A stretch of DNA of 64,000 bases from Gemmiger formicilis (GTDB lineage Bacteria > Bacillota > Clostridia > Oscillospirales > Ruminococcaceae), in assembly GCF_024462815.1 (NCBI RefSeq), contig NZ_JANGCG010000011.1, forward strand, positions 1 to 64,000. Reading direction: 5' to 3'. Numbering within the stretch: the first letter of the stretch is position 1; every line of letters begins with the position of its first letter. The notes below the pieces were generated by a model that searched no databases, was not told the origin of the DNA, and saw nothing but the letters and a program-made list of their open reading frames with translations. Shown piece by piece: positions 17,863 through 26,010 of this stretch. Both the position numbers and the translations under genes were made by a program.

Positions 17863-19989
17863 TTACTCGACCATATACTCAAAATCAATGCGGCCCAGCG
17901 CCACATCGGCGGCGGCGACCTGAATCTTCATGGAGGAGCCCAGCATCCAGCTCTTTCCGGTCAGCGGGTCCAGCATACTGACACCGTCAATCACCTGCGG
18001 CTCGCCCTTGCAGAGCTGCGCGGCGGGCACAAAGCCCTCCACCGTGTTGTCCAGCTCAACAAAGACACCGCGGGGCGTGATACCGGCCACCGTGCCGGTG
18101 TAGACCTCGCCCAGATGGTTGTGCATATACTCTGCCTTGTACAGATCCTCCACATCGCGCTCAATGCGCACGGCTGCAACCTCCTGCTTGCTGGACTTCT
18201 CGCTTGCCTGCTGGGCAAACTCGTTGAAGTCCTTCTGCAGCTGGCTGTTGGAAACACCCTGCAGCATCTCACTCAGGATGCGGTGGATGGCAAGGTCTGG
18301 ATAGCGGCGGATGGGGCTGGTGAAGTGCGCGTAGTCCGCCAGCACCAGACCATAGTGGCCCAGCGGCTGCGGAGCGTAGCGGGCCTTCTGCATACTGCGC
18401 AGGATACCGGTGTGCACCGGAATCTGGATGGGCTGCCCGCGGGTCTCGTCCAGCAGGGCGGCCAGCTCCAGCTGGGTGGGGATGGGGTTCTTGAACTTGG
18501 CGTTCAGGCCGCAGGCCAGCAGCGTGGCGGACAGCTTCTCCATCTTCTCAGCATCGGGGGCCTCATGCACACGGTAGACGAACGGCACCTTGTTGGTGCG
18601 GCCCGCGTTGGCGGCGCACTGGTTGGCCAGCAGCATGAACTCCTCAATCATACACTCCGAGGTGCCGCGGTCGCGCTTGACGATGTCGACACAGCGGCCG
18701 TTCTCGTCCATGACGAGCTTAGCCTCGTTGGATTCAATCTCCATGCCGCCGCGGGCCTTGCGCAGCACCAGACGCTTGCGGTACAGCTCGTCCATCGTGG
18801 GCAGCTGCTCCAGCACAGCGGCGTACTTGGTCTGCAGCTCAGAGAGGTCTGCGCCCTCCTCCGGCTCCAGCAGGGCGTTGATTTCCTTGTACACACCCTT
18901 GACACGGCTGCAAATCACGCTCTTGACGAACTTGTAGCTGTGGATCTCGCCCTTCTCGTCCAACCGCATCAGGCAGGAGAACGCCAGACGATCCTCGCCC
19001 TCATTCAGAGAGCAGATACCGTTGGACAGCTGGGTGGGCAGCATCGGGATAACCTTGTCGGCATAGTAGATACTGGTGGCGCGCTCAAAGGCTTCCTCGT
19101 TCAAGGCAGAGCCGGGGCGGACATAGTGGCTGACATCCGCGATGTGAACGCCGAGCTCATAGCCGTCCTCCAGCTTCTGCAGACTGATGGCATCGTCAAT
19201 GTCCTTCGTCTCGGCAGAGTCGATGGTGAAGATGGGAATACCGCGCAGATCCAGACGCTTGGCAACCTCAGCCGGGTCAACCACTGCGTTATCGTAGGCA
19301 CGGGCCTCCTCCAGGACCTCGGGCGGGAACTCCTGACGGACATTGCGGCCGTACAGAATGGCCTTGGCGCACTCGGAGGCGTAATCCGAGGAGCCGAATT
19401 TTTCCACAACGGCGGCGCGGTGGTCGCTGTGGCGGTTGCCGCGGTGGGTAATCAGGAAACCGACCTTATCCCCCAGATGGACGCCCTCGCTCCCCTGCTT
19501 GGCCAGCAGGAACTTCACATCGCGGCAGCCGTCCGGCTCCACGGCCATACGGCCGTCCTCGGACAGGCAGACCGTGCCCGCAAAGCGGTTGTTCGGCACG
19601 GTGACCTCCACAACCTCACCCTCGGAGGAACCCTCCACGCGGGGATGGTCGAACAGTTTGACGTTGATTTTGTCATTGGGCATCGCGCCATGCAGCGCAC
19701 GGCCCGGAATGAAGATATCGCCCTCTCCGTCATCACGGCTGGCAAAACCGAACCGTGCCGCCAGCTTGACCAGCGTGCAGGGAATCGTGTCCGGGGCGTT
19801 GGTGTTCTCATAGGTGGCAAAACCGGGCACATAGGTGCCGTTGCGCATCGACAGCTCGCCGGTGGCCACCATGGCAGAGACGGTGGTGCGCAGGCGGGAA
19901 TTATCCACCTGCAGGTTGTTCTGCAGCTCGCGCAGCGTCATGGGGCGGCGCTTAACTGCATTCAAAATAGATTTCTGTAAGGGTGTCAT
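17863..19989 (-). CDS. rnr: Ribonuclease R (3'-5' exoribonuclease)
   Basis: 708-aa RNase II/RNB-family enzyme that degrades structured RNA processively from the 3' end. Order of domains: N-terminal winged helix (TLRELQNNLQVDNSRLR), two cold-shock folds, the RNB catalytic domain beginning near residue 245 with the acidic cluster IDSAETKDIDDAIS, and a C-terminal S1 domain (GEVYTGTVAGITPRGVFVELDN). The conserved HFTSPIRRYPDLAIHR segment near residue 565 is intact. It lies next to secG, as in many Bacillota, where an rnr-smpB or secG-rnr order is common. Confidence 0.95.
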   Translation of the reverse strand: MTPLQKSILNAVKRRPMTLRELQNNLQVDNSRLRTTVSAMVATGELSMRNGTYVPGFATYENTNAPDTIPCTLVKLAARFGFASRDDGEGDIFIPGRALHGAMPNDKINVKLFDHPRVEGSSEGEVVEVTVPNNRFAGTVCLSEDGRMAVEPDGCRDVKFLLAKQGSEGVHLGDKVGFLITHRGNRHSDHRAAVVEKFGSSDYASECAKAILYGRNVRQEFPPEVLEEARAYDNAVVDPAEVAKRLDLRGIPIFTIDSAETKDIDDAISLQKLEDGYELGVHIADVSHYVRPGSALNEEAFERATSIYYADKVIPMLPTQLSNGICSLNEGEDRLAFSCLMRLDEKGEIHSYKFVKSVICSRVKGVYKEINALLEPEEGADLSELQTKYAAVLEQLPTMDELYRKRLVLRKARGGMEIESNEAKLVMDENGRCVDIVKRDRGTSECMIEEFMLLANQCAANAGRTNKVPFVYRVHEAPDAEKMEKLSATLLACGLNAKFKNPIPTQLELAALLDETRGQPIQIPVHTGILRSMQKARYAPQPLGHYGLVLADYAHFTSPIRRYPDLAIHRILSEMLQGVSNSQLQKDFNEFAQQASEKSSKQEVAAVRIERDVEDLYKAEYMHNHLGEVYTGTVAGITPRGVFVELDNTVEGFVPAAQLCKGEPQVIDGVSMLDPLTGKSWMLGSSMKIQVAAADVALGRIDFEYMVE

Positions 19990-20061
19990 ATTTACTCCTT
20001 TAATTTACGTCGCACCGCCATCCGGCGGTGCCCTTCCTACAGCTTTCTTTATATCTTTCCA

Positions 20062-20125
20062 CAAAAAACGGCCCGCCGGGGCGCTGCCTGCAAAGGCCTG
20101 AAGCGCTTGGCGGACCCTTTTGTTT
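20062..20125 (-). terminator. Probable terminator of secG
   Basis: Downstream of secG on the minus strand, imperfect GC-rich arms (GGtCCGCCaaGCGCT with AGCGCCccGGCGGgCC) are followed by GTTTTTTG. Confidence 0.6.
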
Positions 20126-20144
20126 TTAGCTTACGCTGTCAGCA

Positions 20145-20393
20145 TCACAGACGTGCGCTGAGGACGCAGACGACCAGCGTAACGACGAAGAAAACAACGC
20201 CGCAAATCTTGGTCAGCTTGGCCAGCTTAGCGTCAACGCCGCGCTCACGCCCGGCAGCCATCGTTGCAGAGCTCTCGCCCATAATGGCACCGGAAAGGCC
20301 CTGACCCTTCTGCTCCTGTGCGAGGGTGAAAACGATAATCAGCACGGACACAACGACGAGGACAACGCCGAGAGCGATCTCATACCAGTTCAT
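20145..20393 (-). CDS. secG: Preprotein translocase subunit SecG
   Basis: 82-aa inner component of the SecYEG channel. Two membrane helices (about residues 4-24 and 60-80) flank the conserved loop QEQKGQGLSGAIMG. AAGGAG lies a few bases before the ATG. Length and pattern are standard. Confidence 0.93.
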   Translation of the reverse strand: MNWYEIALGVVLVVVSVLIIVFTLAQEQKGQGLSGAIMGESSATMAAGRERGVDAKLAKLTKICGVVFFVVTLVVCVLSARL

Positions 20394-20593
20394 TGAATAG
20401 CACTCCTTCTATTTCTATCCACGCCGTCATAGACGTGAAAAGTCTCATGTGAGGTACAGTATAACATAGATTTCCCCGCGTTGCAAGGGCTTTTCCCACG
20501 TTTTGCGCATAAAATTTGCGTAGCGTGCGGGATTTTCCCCTTGCAATCCGGGTATAAAACAGGTATAATTAGGAAGATATTCACACGTTATAT

Positions 20594-20661
20594 GTCTCAG
20601 TAGCTCAGCTGGATAGAGCACACGCCTCCTAAGCGGCAGATGGTTCGATTCCTTCGAGCAG
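20594..20661 (+). pseudogene. Broken tRNA-Arg(CCU) copy
   Basis: Positions 20592-20635 are identical over 44 bases to 20685-20728, the 5' two thirds of the intact tRNA-Arg just downstream. After the anticodon loop the sequence changes: the 3' side of the anticodon stem (GCGGC against CACGC) no longer pairs fully and no acceptor-stem complement to GTCTCAG follows. A T-arm-like GGTTCGATTCC is still present, so the 3' part may come from another tRNA or an element's attachment site. It looks like a recombination scar, not a working tRNA. Confidence 0.75.
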
Positions 20662-20686
20662 TGAAAATTGCATAAATCTTAAAAAT

Positions 20687-20763
20687 GTCTCAGTAGCTCA
20701 GCTGGATAGAGCACACGCCTCCTAAGCGTGGGGTCGGAGGTTCAAATCCTCTCTGGGACGCCA
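20687..20763 (+). tRNA. tRNA-Arg, anticodon CCU
   Basis: Acceptor arms GTCTCAG and CTGGGAC pair over seven positions. The anticodon stem CACGC/GCGTG frames the loop CTCCTAA (anticodon CCT), and the T arm is CGGAG-GTTCAAATC-CTCTG. CCA is encoded at 20761-20763. The ICE integrase begins downstream, making this tRNA the likely integration site. Confidence 0.93.
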
Positions 20764-20768
20764 CAGCA

Positions 20769-20850
20769 GCGCTGCAAGCCCTTTTTCGGGGCTTGCAACG
20801 CTTTTTGCTTCTCCTTCTCCCGGTAATTCCACTTCCATTACCGGGAGATT
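20769..20850 (+). terminator. Two hairpins after the tRNA
   Basis: GCGCTGCAAGCCC pairs with GGGCTTGCAACGC (20769-20801) and is followed by TTTTT. A second hairpin, CTCCCGGTAAT/ATTACCGGGAG followed by ATTTTT, follows within 50 bases. The first terminates the tRNA. The second may face the integrase gene or mark the element's edge. Confidence 0.75.
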
Positions 20851-20947
20851 TTTATGCGCCGCATGATGTATATTTGCTAATTGGACTCGAACGCTTTTTA
20901 GAAATTTGCTAAGAAAATTCTGCGTTTTGCTAATTCGATTTTTCGGA

Positions 20948-22342
20948 TCACTTTGCCGGGGCTTGCGCCGCTATCAGGGCTGCGAGCGCACTTGCAAGCT
21001 CCGGCGACTTCTGAAGCTGCTCCACAAGGCTTTCAAGGTCCAGGGTCGCAGGCTCCGATTTTGCCGGTTCTTCCGGCGGACGGACATTGCGAAGATCAGG
21101 CTTGGCATAGAAGGCTGTCTCAAATTTCTGAGCATTGACCTTTCTATCCTCGTCCAGAATGTGAGCATAGATACCGGTTATCATGTCGATCTCAGCATGG
21201 CCTGTATCGCCCTGGGTGGCTTTCAGATCGCCGTGGTTCAGTTTCAGCTTGTAGGTGGTACTGGAATGACGGAGAGAATGAAAGACCACCTTCGGCAGCC
21301 CTGCGTCCTCACGGAGCTTTGCAAACTCTTTGAGGATGATCCGATCCTCGCAGGGGCGGCCATTGGGAAGTGCCACCACCAGATCGAAGTCCTGATACTC
21401 GTCACCCAGGAAGCCTTTCAGCTCGTCCTGGGACTTCTTCCATTCCCGCAGGATGTAAGCCAGCGTTTTCGGCAGCCACACCTTACGGATGCTGGAATCG
21501 GTTTTCGGCTTTTTCAGAATAATTCTTGTGCTGGTGTTCGGCATGAGCGGAGTGAAGATGTAATAGATATCCTTCTCACCCAGCGTTTCAATCGCCCGTT
21601 TGGAAGCCCTCGTCAGCTCCTTGTCGATGTAGACATAGGCATTATCCGCCGCAATATCTTCATCGGAAATATGGACGTTCTCCCAGGTCAGCCCCAGGAT
21701 TTCACCCATACGCAGAGAGCAGGCAAAGGAAAGGTTCATTGCCACATAGAGCTTGCTGTCCGTGCATTTGTCCAGGGCAAGACGGATCATATCCGCTGTC
21801 CAGATATCCCGTTTCGCATACTCCGTTTTAGGGAGGATCACATTGTCAAAGGGATTTCTTGCAATGATTTCCCATCGTACCGCCTGCTTAAACGCACACC
21901 GCAGGAGCTTGATGATCTTTTCAATGGTCTTGTCGCTGACATAGGTGGTAACAGCCTTTCGGGTCTTGGTAGACACCGACTTGGTTTTCTGCAAGGTCTG
22001 GATATAACCGTCAACCGCACGGGGAGTAACCGCCTGTACCTCCATATCACCGATGATCGGATTGATATAGTTCGCAATCAGCGCCGTTTGGCTGTCATAC
22101 ATAGACACGCCCCATTTCTTTTCTCCGTAAAGAGATACGAAGTCATAAAGGAACTCGGTAATCGTCTGATTGCTTGGCGGGAGAAAAGTTCCCGTGTGCT
22201 GCTGATTTTCGATTTCCGCCTTGCGCTTCAAGGCCTCTTTGTGGGTATGCCAGGTTTCCCACTTCTGTTTGGTTTCTCCGTTCTCGTCCACATAGTTGTA
22301 AACAACGGAATAGTTTTTCTTTCGCTTGATAATAGATGCCAT
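20948..22342 (-). CDS. int: Tyrosine recombinase / integrase of the ICE
   Basis: 464-aa integrase with an AP2-like arm-binding N-terminus (IIKRKKNYSVVYNYVDENGE), a SAM-like core-binding domain and a C-terminal catalytic domain. The catalytic residues are R211 (CSLRMGE), H355 and R358 (HSLRHS), a His in the GHAEID segment and Y392 (GIYAH). Start ATG 22342 (MASIIKRK) is chosen for its AAGGAAG site; an upstream in-frame ATG lacks one. A Pro/Ala-rich tail of about 50 residues follows the active Tyr. Its position next to tRNA-Arg and xis is typical of an element end. Confidence 0.93.
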   Translation of the reverse strand: MASIIKRKKNYSVVYNYVDENGETKQKWETWHTHKEALKRKAEIENQQHTGTFLPPSNQTITEFLYDFVSLYGEKKWGVSMYDSQTALIANYINPIIGDMEVQAVTPRAVDGYIQTLQKTKSVSTKTRKAVTTYVSDKTIEKIIKLLRCAFKQAVRWEIIARNPFDNVILPKTEYAKRDIWTADMIRLALDKCTDSKLYVAMNLSFACSLRMGEILGLTWENVHISDEDIAADNAYVYIDKELTRASKRAIETLGEKDIYYIFTPLMPNTSTRIILKKPKTDSSIRKVWLPKTLAYILREWKKSQDELKGFLGDEYQDFDLVVALPNGRPCEDRIILKEFAKLREDAGLPKVVFHSLRHSSTTYKLKLNHGDLKATQGDTGHAEIDMITGIYAHILDEDRKVNAQKFETAFYAKPDLRNVRPPEEPAKSEPATLDLESLVEQLQKSPELASALAALIAAQAPAK

Positions 22343-22362
22343 ATCGTTCTTCCTTTCTTGGA

Positions 22363-22569
22363 TCACAGGTCGAGGGAGTCAAGCCACTCGTCAAATGACC
22401 GCTTGGAAATGCGTATGGCGTTACCAATTCGCACGATTTTGAAGTGCCCTTCTTTTACAAGGATATATGCGGAAGTTCTTCCGATGCCCAGAATTTGAGC
22501 AATATCGTCAACCGTATACGTCCTTCTTTCAGGGGTTTCTTTCTTCGTGCCGTTCCATGTTTGAGACAT
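22363..22569 (-). CDS. xis: Excisionase (HTH, Xis family)
   Basis: 68-aa winged-helix protein (TVDDIAQILGIGRTSAYILV, then IRISKRSFDEWL) of the Tn916 Xis type. It bends DNA at element ends and directs the integrase toward excision. Only 20 bases separate it from the integrase start, so the two are co-transcribed. Confidence 0.88.
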   Translation of the reverse strand: MSQTWNGTKKETPERRTYTVDDIAQILGIGRTSAYILVKEGHFKIVRIGNAIRISKRSFDEWLDSLDL

Positions 22570-22689
22570 GAGAACCCCCTTTCAGTTATGAAAAGGAACA
22601 GCACGAATATGTGTGGGTAATATAACTTCCACCATCATTTTACCGTGCTGCTCCATGTTTGTCTGCTGCTAATTGAAAAGTTTACGATC

Positions 22690-23060
22690 TATCCATAAAC
22701 TTTCAAAAAGGAAAAGTAGGCTTACGGACGGCTGCTGGCACAGCTCCACGGGAGTCTAACCCCGGCCCATGCTGATGGGTGCGGCGCACAATGCTTTGTG
22801 GGCGTTCAATGCGCGAGTATCTTTAACCCTGCCCGTGTGTCATCGCCCACAAGCTGCCACGCTTGCTTTGCGGTCTGGTGCTGTTCGCTCGCCCGTTACA
22901 GTGGTCCCGTCCTGCGGACTTGAAACGAGGTCATGGCGCACCGACCGTATGGCTCGGCACAAACAGGAATGTATCCGTTTGCCTTATACTGCGGCGTTGG
23001 CCTCCCAACGGGCTTTCTTTGTCAAGGTGCTATATAGGGGCGCCGCGTGGAAAGGGGGAA
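22690..23060. other. Non-coding stretch with several perfect stems
   Basis: About 500 bases between xis and the HTH gene hold no gene I trust. It contains TTGTGGGCG at 22796-22804 pairing perfectly with CGCCCACAA at 22844-22852, CCCAT/ATGGG around 22767-22780, and CGTTGG/CCAACG at 22995-23010. Such dense pairing suggests a structured RNA or a protein-binding region. The plus-strand reading frame across it has no recognisable domain and I do not support it. Confidence 0.4.
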
Positions 23061-23083
23061 AACACGCAGCGCCCGGCCCTGGG

Positions 23084-23335
23084 TCAGTTCAGATCAAAGC
23101 CCAGGATGGAGATAATCAGCTTCGTTTCCAGCCGCCGGCGCAAATCTTCATCTACCTGGGGACGAGGAAAACCGTCAAGGTCATAGCTTGTCCTCGTAGA
23201 CAGCGCGGCGATATAGCCGGAATAGTGCCGGACTACCCGGTTCACCGCTTCGGGGTTGCCCCCGACAGCGGCGGCGATCACCGGATAAGGGATCAGCGAC
23301 GCCCGCGTGCACGCAGATTTAATCATCCGCTTCAC
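23084..23335 (-). CDS. Tn916 ORF8-like helix-turn-helix protein
   Basis: 83-aa small protein with a single helix-turn-helix-like region (PYPVIAAAVGGNPEAVNRVVRHY) and a charged C-terminus (PQVDEDLRRRLETKLIISIL). It overlaps the sigma-like gene by 17 bases. The same pair, downstream of the cargo and upstream of xis-int, occurs in Tn916 (orf7/orf8), where both help drive transfer-gene expression. Function here is inferred from that position. Confidence 0.8.
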   Translation of the reverse strand: MKRMIKSACTRASLIPYPVIAAAVGGNPEAVNRVVRHYSGYIAALSTRTSYDLDGFPRPQVDEDLRRRLETKLIISILGFDLN

Positions 23336-23867
23336 CTCCCATCAGCTCCTTCAGCAGCCGATAGGCTTTCTGCCTGCGGGTGTTGACCGTCCGGCGGGCC
23401 ATGTTCATGTACTCGGCGATCTCGCGGTCTGCCATGTCCAGGAACCAGTACATCAGGAAGATGTCCCGGTTATTCTGGGGCAGGGCGTTCAGCGCCTCGG
23501 CCAGCCGGTCATCCTCAATCAGGATCACAGCGCCTCCCACGGGGAAGGCCGTGTATTCCCAGGAGTAGCGGTCATAAACCGCAAGCTGGGCCAATTTCTC
23601 CTCCGACAGTTCGCTGAACAATGCCTCACACTTCTGGCGGCGGCTGATCTCACGATAGCCATTGTACGCCTCGTATTTCAGCACCTTCTTGCAGTAGCTG
23701 TCAAAGGCGTGCTGCTTGTGCTCGTAGTGGCGGTCAGGTTTCAAGTTCTCACCTCCCTTCGTGCCGGGAGGCAGTTCTTTTCTTCCCCTTTCGCTCACTA
23801 CTCGTTCAGCGATAGGCCGTTTTGGCTTCGTTGCGGGGGGATTATATGTAATTTTCTTGCCGCTCAT
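23319..23867 (-). CDS. Tn916 ORF7-like sigma-70 family regulator
   Basis: 182-aa protein whose C-terminal third is a sigma region 4 (LAEALNALPQNNRDIFLMYWFLDMADREIAEYMNMARRTVNTRRQKA). Upstream residues 50-110 resemble region 2 only loosely. The reading frame is open for a further 82 codons upstream, but the ATG at 23867 (MSGKKITYN) follows AAAGGAG and starts the conserved part. As in Tn916 it is the likely activator of the element's excision and transfer genes, and it is preceded by a leader region that could make it respond to translation stress. Confidence 0.82.
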   Translation of the reverse strand: MSGKKITYNPPATKPKRPIAERVVSERGRKELPPGTKGGENLKPDRHYEHKQHAFDSYCKKVLKYEAYNGYREISRRQKCEALFSELSEEKLAQLAVYDRYSWEYTAFPVGGAVILIEDDRLAEALNALPQNNRDIFLMYWFLDMADREIAEYMNMARRTVNTRRQKAYRLLKELMGGEADD

Positions 23868-24033
23868 AGATAAGCTCCTTTCGTTTCGTTCAGGCCAGTG
23901 GGTCAGAGCGAAACGGGGCGGGGAGCGGCACCGGGGGCAAGGTTCGGGCCATGATGGCCCGATGTTCCAGCCCCATAGGTATGAAAAAGCGCCCGGACAG
24001 CGAAAAGCCATTCGAGCGCAAAAAATACGGTAT

Positions 24034-24150
24034 TCAGTTACATTTTGAAAATTTTCGCGCTGCCTGCCAGACGGGGCCGGTTCGGTGGCCGGGCTTTTTT
24101 GTCGATAGTGCAAATATCGTCTGAATTTGTCGGTGGTCAGTGTGCTTCAT
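24034..24150 (-). CDS. 38-codon leader peptide ORF upstream of the sigma gene
   Basis: ATG at 24150 follows AGGAGGGAGCC and opens a 38-codon frame rich in basic residues (MKHTDHRQ...KPGHRT...KFSKCN). It ends 167 bases before the sigma start. An overlapping frame reads HYRQKSPATEP, reminiscent of the leader peptides ahead of ribosomal-protection tetracycline-resistance genes, so this may be a relic or a reused tet-type attenuator. No tet gene is present. Real translation is not proven. Confidence 0.45.
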   Translation of the reverse strand: MKHTDHRQIQTIFALSTKKPGHRTGPVWQAARKFSKCN

Positions 24151-24176
24151 GGCGGCTCCCTCCTAAAGCCGCCATG

Positions 24177-24191
24177 TCAGCGTATGGGCAT
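24177..24191 (-). promoter_or_regulatory. Four-codon minigene and hairpin in the leader
   Basis: AAAGGAG, then ATG CCC ATA CGC TGA. Directly after it lies a hairpin CATGGCGGCT/AGCCGCCATG (24148-24177) that would hide the ribosome site of the 38-codon ORF. Ribosome stalling on the minigene could open it, as in erm and tet leaders. The mechanism is inferred from layout only. Confidence 0.4.
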
Positions 24192-24279
24192 CACTCCTTT
24201 GTTGAGGGCATAAAGAACGGCGGCCTTGATTTGTTCAAAGCCGCCGCAGCGATAAATAAGCATGGGTAGTGTCTGTCGA

Positions 24280-24307
24280 ACGACGGCTTTTTTTCTTTTG
24301 CCGTCGT
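24280..24307. other. Hairpin after the sensor kinase gene
   Basis: Perfect 8-bp arms ACGACGGC/GCCGTCGT with a T-rich (plus) or A-rich (minus) loop, 20 bases beyond the kinase stop. It could slow or end the cargo operon transcript, though the T tract is in the loop rather than after the stem. Confidence 0.4.
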
Positions 24308-24326
24308 CCGGCAGATGAATGAAAAA

Positions 24327-25229
24327 TTATTGGATTTCGAGTGTCACAGTCAATACATTGGATTTAATTTCAGCAGAAACATTGCCGCCTAGTTTATCCG
24401 TCAGTAACTTTACAACCGCAAGTCCTACTCCTGTACCACTGTTGTGTCTGGATGCGTCCCCTGTATAAAATCGTTCAAAGAGGCGGGCGGGATTTATTTC
24501 AGTTTTGCTATCTATCGGATTTTTAATCGTGAAAATAGCCCTATTTTTCCTTGTCTGCTTTAAGCCCATTTTTATGTCGCCGGATGAATAACGTATCGCA
24601 TTTGTCAGTAGATTTTGTAAAATCCTTTCCACCATGCTGTAATCAGAATTGAGATAGACAGAATGGGGTGGCAAATCAATTTCAGGTGATATATTTTTTG
24701 CTTCCAATGCAGGAGCATTCTCTGTAATAAGATTTATCAGCAAATTAGACAGGTTAAAATCTTCTCGCCGGGGTGTTATCTGCTCGGCATCCAAAATAGA
24801 CAGGTCATAAAAAGTCTGTACCAATTCTTTCATTCTTTCTGCTTTGTGAAAAATGGTTTCTATTCGCTGTTCCTGCTTGTCTGTCAGAGTTTCTTTTCTT
24901 AATAGCTGTAAATGTCCGAGTATAACGGTCAATGGTGTCCGTAGATCATGTGAAATATTTGCAATCGACTCTTTCAGATAGTTTTCGTGGCGAAGCGTAC
25001 TGGCAATCAACTGCCTTTGATTATCGTTATACTGGTTTAGTATTCCTGCCAGTTGTTCCAAATCTTTGTCAATTAAAGAGATGTCCAGCATTTTCTCGGA
25101 TTTGCCATTTACCAATTCAGCTATCTGTTTTGATAGATTGCGGATTTGCCGTTTTGTTTGAAGATATTTGAATAGCAAGATAAGCAACAGCAAAAATACA
25201 ATCAATAGCAGTAGCTCTATTTTAGACAC
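24327..25229 (-). CDS. Sensor histidine kinase of the cargo two-component system
   Basis: 300-aa kinase with one N-terminal membrane helix (residues 4-22), a short linker and no extracellular sensor domain. The H-box NISHDLRTPL places the phospho-accepting His at 94. The ATPase part has the N-box LLTNAIRYS and G-box GTGVGLAVVKLLTDKLGG. Such small-sensor kinases usually sense cell-envelope antibiotics through a partner ABC transporter. It is the last gene of an operon that starts with an HTH gene and the response regulator. The AT-rich codon use differs from the ICE backbone, suggesting acquisition as a module. Confidence 0.9.
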   Translation of the reverse strand: MSKIELLLLIVFLLLLILLFKYLQTKRQIRNLSKQIAELVNGKSEKMLDISLIDKDLEQLAGILNQYNDNQRQLIASTLRHENYLKESIANISHDLRTPLTVILGHLQLLRKETLTDKQEQRIETIFHKAERMKELVQTFYDLSILDAEQITPRREDFNLSNLLINLITENAPALEAKNISPEIDLPPHSVYLNSDYSMVERILQNLLTNAIRYSSGDIKMGLKQTRKNRAIFTIKNPIDSKTEINPARLFERFYTGDASRHNSGTGVGLAVVKLLTDKLGGNVSAEIKSNVLTVTLEIQ

Positions 25230-25257
25230 CTCCTTCTTTCCGTTTTCTAATTGAAAT

Positions 25258-25995
25258 CTATTTTAATTCACATTTCCGAAAGCTGCACCATGATAAAATC
25301 AACAACGTAACAACCCAAACAATTCCAATCAAAATCGGGAATGGTTGGAAGATTGCTGTGCTGGTAACTGCCTCCCTTATTTGATAAGTTGGCAAAAAAG
25401 CTACTGGAAATTTCAACATCATTCCAAAACCCAGATAAAGACTAAGTACAAACGTTGTAACGGCTGTAACAGCAATCGCTTTTGCAGAATTACGCAGTGA
25501 AAAGCAAATCCAGATTGCAATGAAAAAAGTAGCACTGTTCAAAAGTAAAGAGTATAGAACCGCCTTAGCAGCCTGATAAATAAAGTTTCCTCCGTCAATA
25601 AATCCAAATCTGAAAAATTCTCTTATACACCCGGCAATGGGATAAACAAGAGCCATGACGTTAAACGCAATCAAATATGTGATTACCTTTGAAAAGAAGA
25701 TTGATTTTCTGGAATGGCCCGCAGTTATTTCAAGATCTACTGTCCGATAAGAAAACTCCTGTCCTAAAATCAAAGCTAGAATACTGGACATCAGAATGAG
25801 AAGAAATGTAGAGTCATAAACCATTCCGTTAAAAATATCCGCAAGGGAAGTAGCCGCCCCGCCGGTTGTTCCCATAACTTCCGGGACATAAGTTTCTGCC
25901 GTAAAAAAGCCAATTAGAAAGATGCCTACCATGCCACACCAATACAAGAAATTATGTGATAATTGGTATCTTTCCATTTTTAATAGATTACTCAT
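25258..25995 (-). CDS. ABC-2-type permease (BcrB/LanG-like), subunit 2
   Basis: 245-aa membrane protein with six hydrophobic segments. It is the same length and layout as its neighbour and resembles the permeases of bacitracin (BcrB) or lantibiotic immunity (LanE/LanG) exporters (N-terminal LLKMERYQLSHNFLYWC, then FLLILMSSILALILGQEFSYRT with the conserved E.....T). It lies 15 bases after the other permease. With the ATPase it would move a peptide antibiotic off the membrane. Confidence 0.82.
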   Translation of the reverse strand: MSNLLKMERYQLSHNFLYWCGMVGIFLIGFFTAETYVPEVMGTTGGAATSLADIFNGMVYDSTFLLILMSSILALILGQEFSYRTVDLEITAGHSRKSIFFSKVITYLIAFNVMALVYPIAGCIREFFRFGFIDGGNFIYQAAKAVLYSLLLNSATFFIAIWICFSLRNSAKAIAVTAVTTFVLSLYLGFGMMLKFPVAFLPTYQIREAVTSTAIFQPFPILIGIVWVVTLLILSWCSFRKCELK

Positions 25996-26010
25996 TTCGA
26001 TACCTCCCTG

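Noticed and set aside
20594-20661. Second functional tRNA-Arg
   Set aside because: The anticodon stem is mispaired on its 3' side and no acceptor-stem partner or CCA follows.
22769-23386. 205-codon plus-strand frame over the structured region
   Set aside because: Low-complexity, no domain, no ribosome site, and it overlaps the supported HTH gene. Better explained by base composition or a structured RNA.
24034-24191. A tet ribosomal-protection gene under this leader
   Set aside because: The next gene downstream is the sigma-like regulator; no elongation-factor-type GTPase is encoded in the window.
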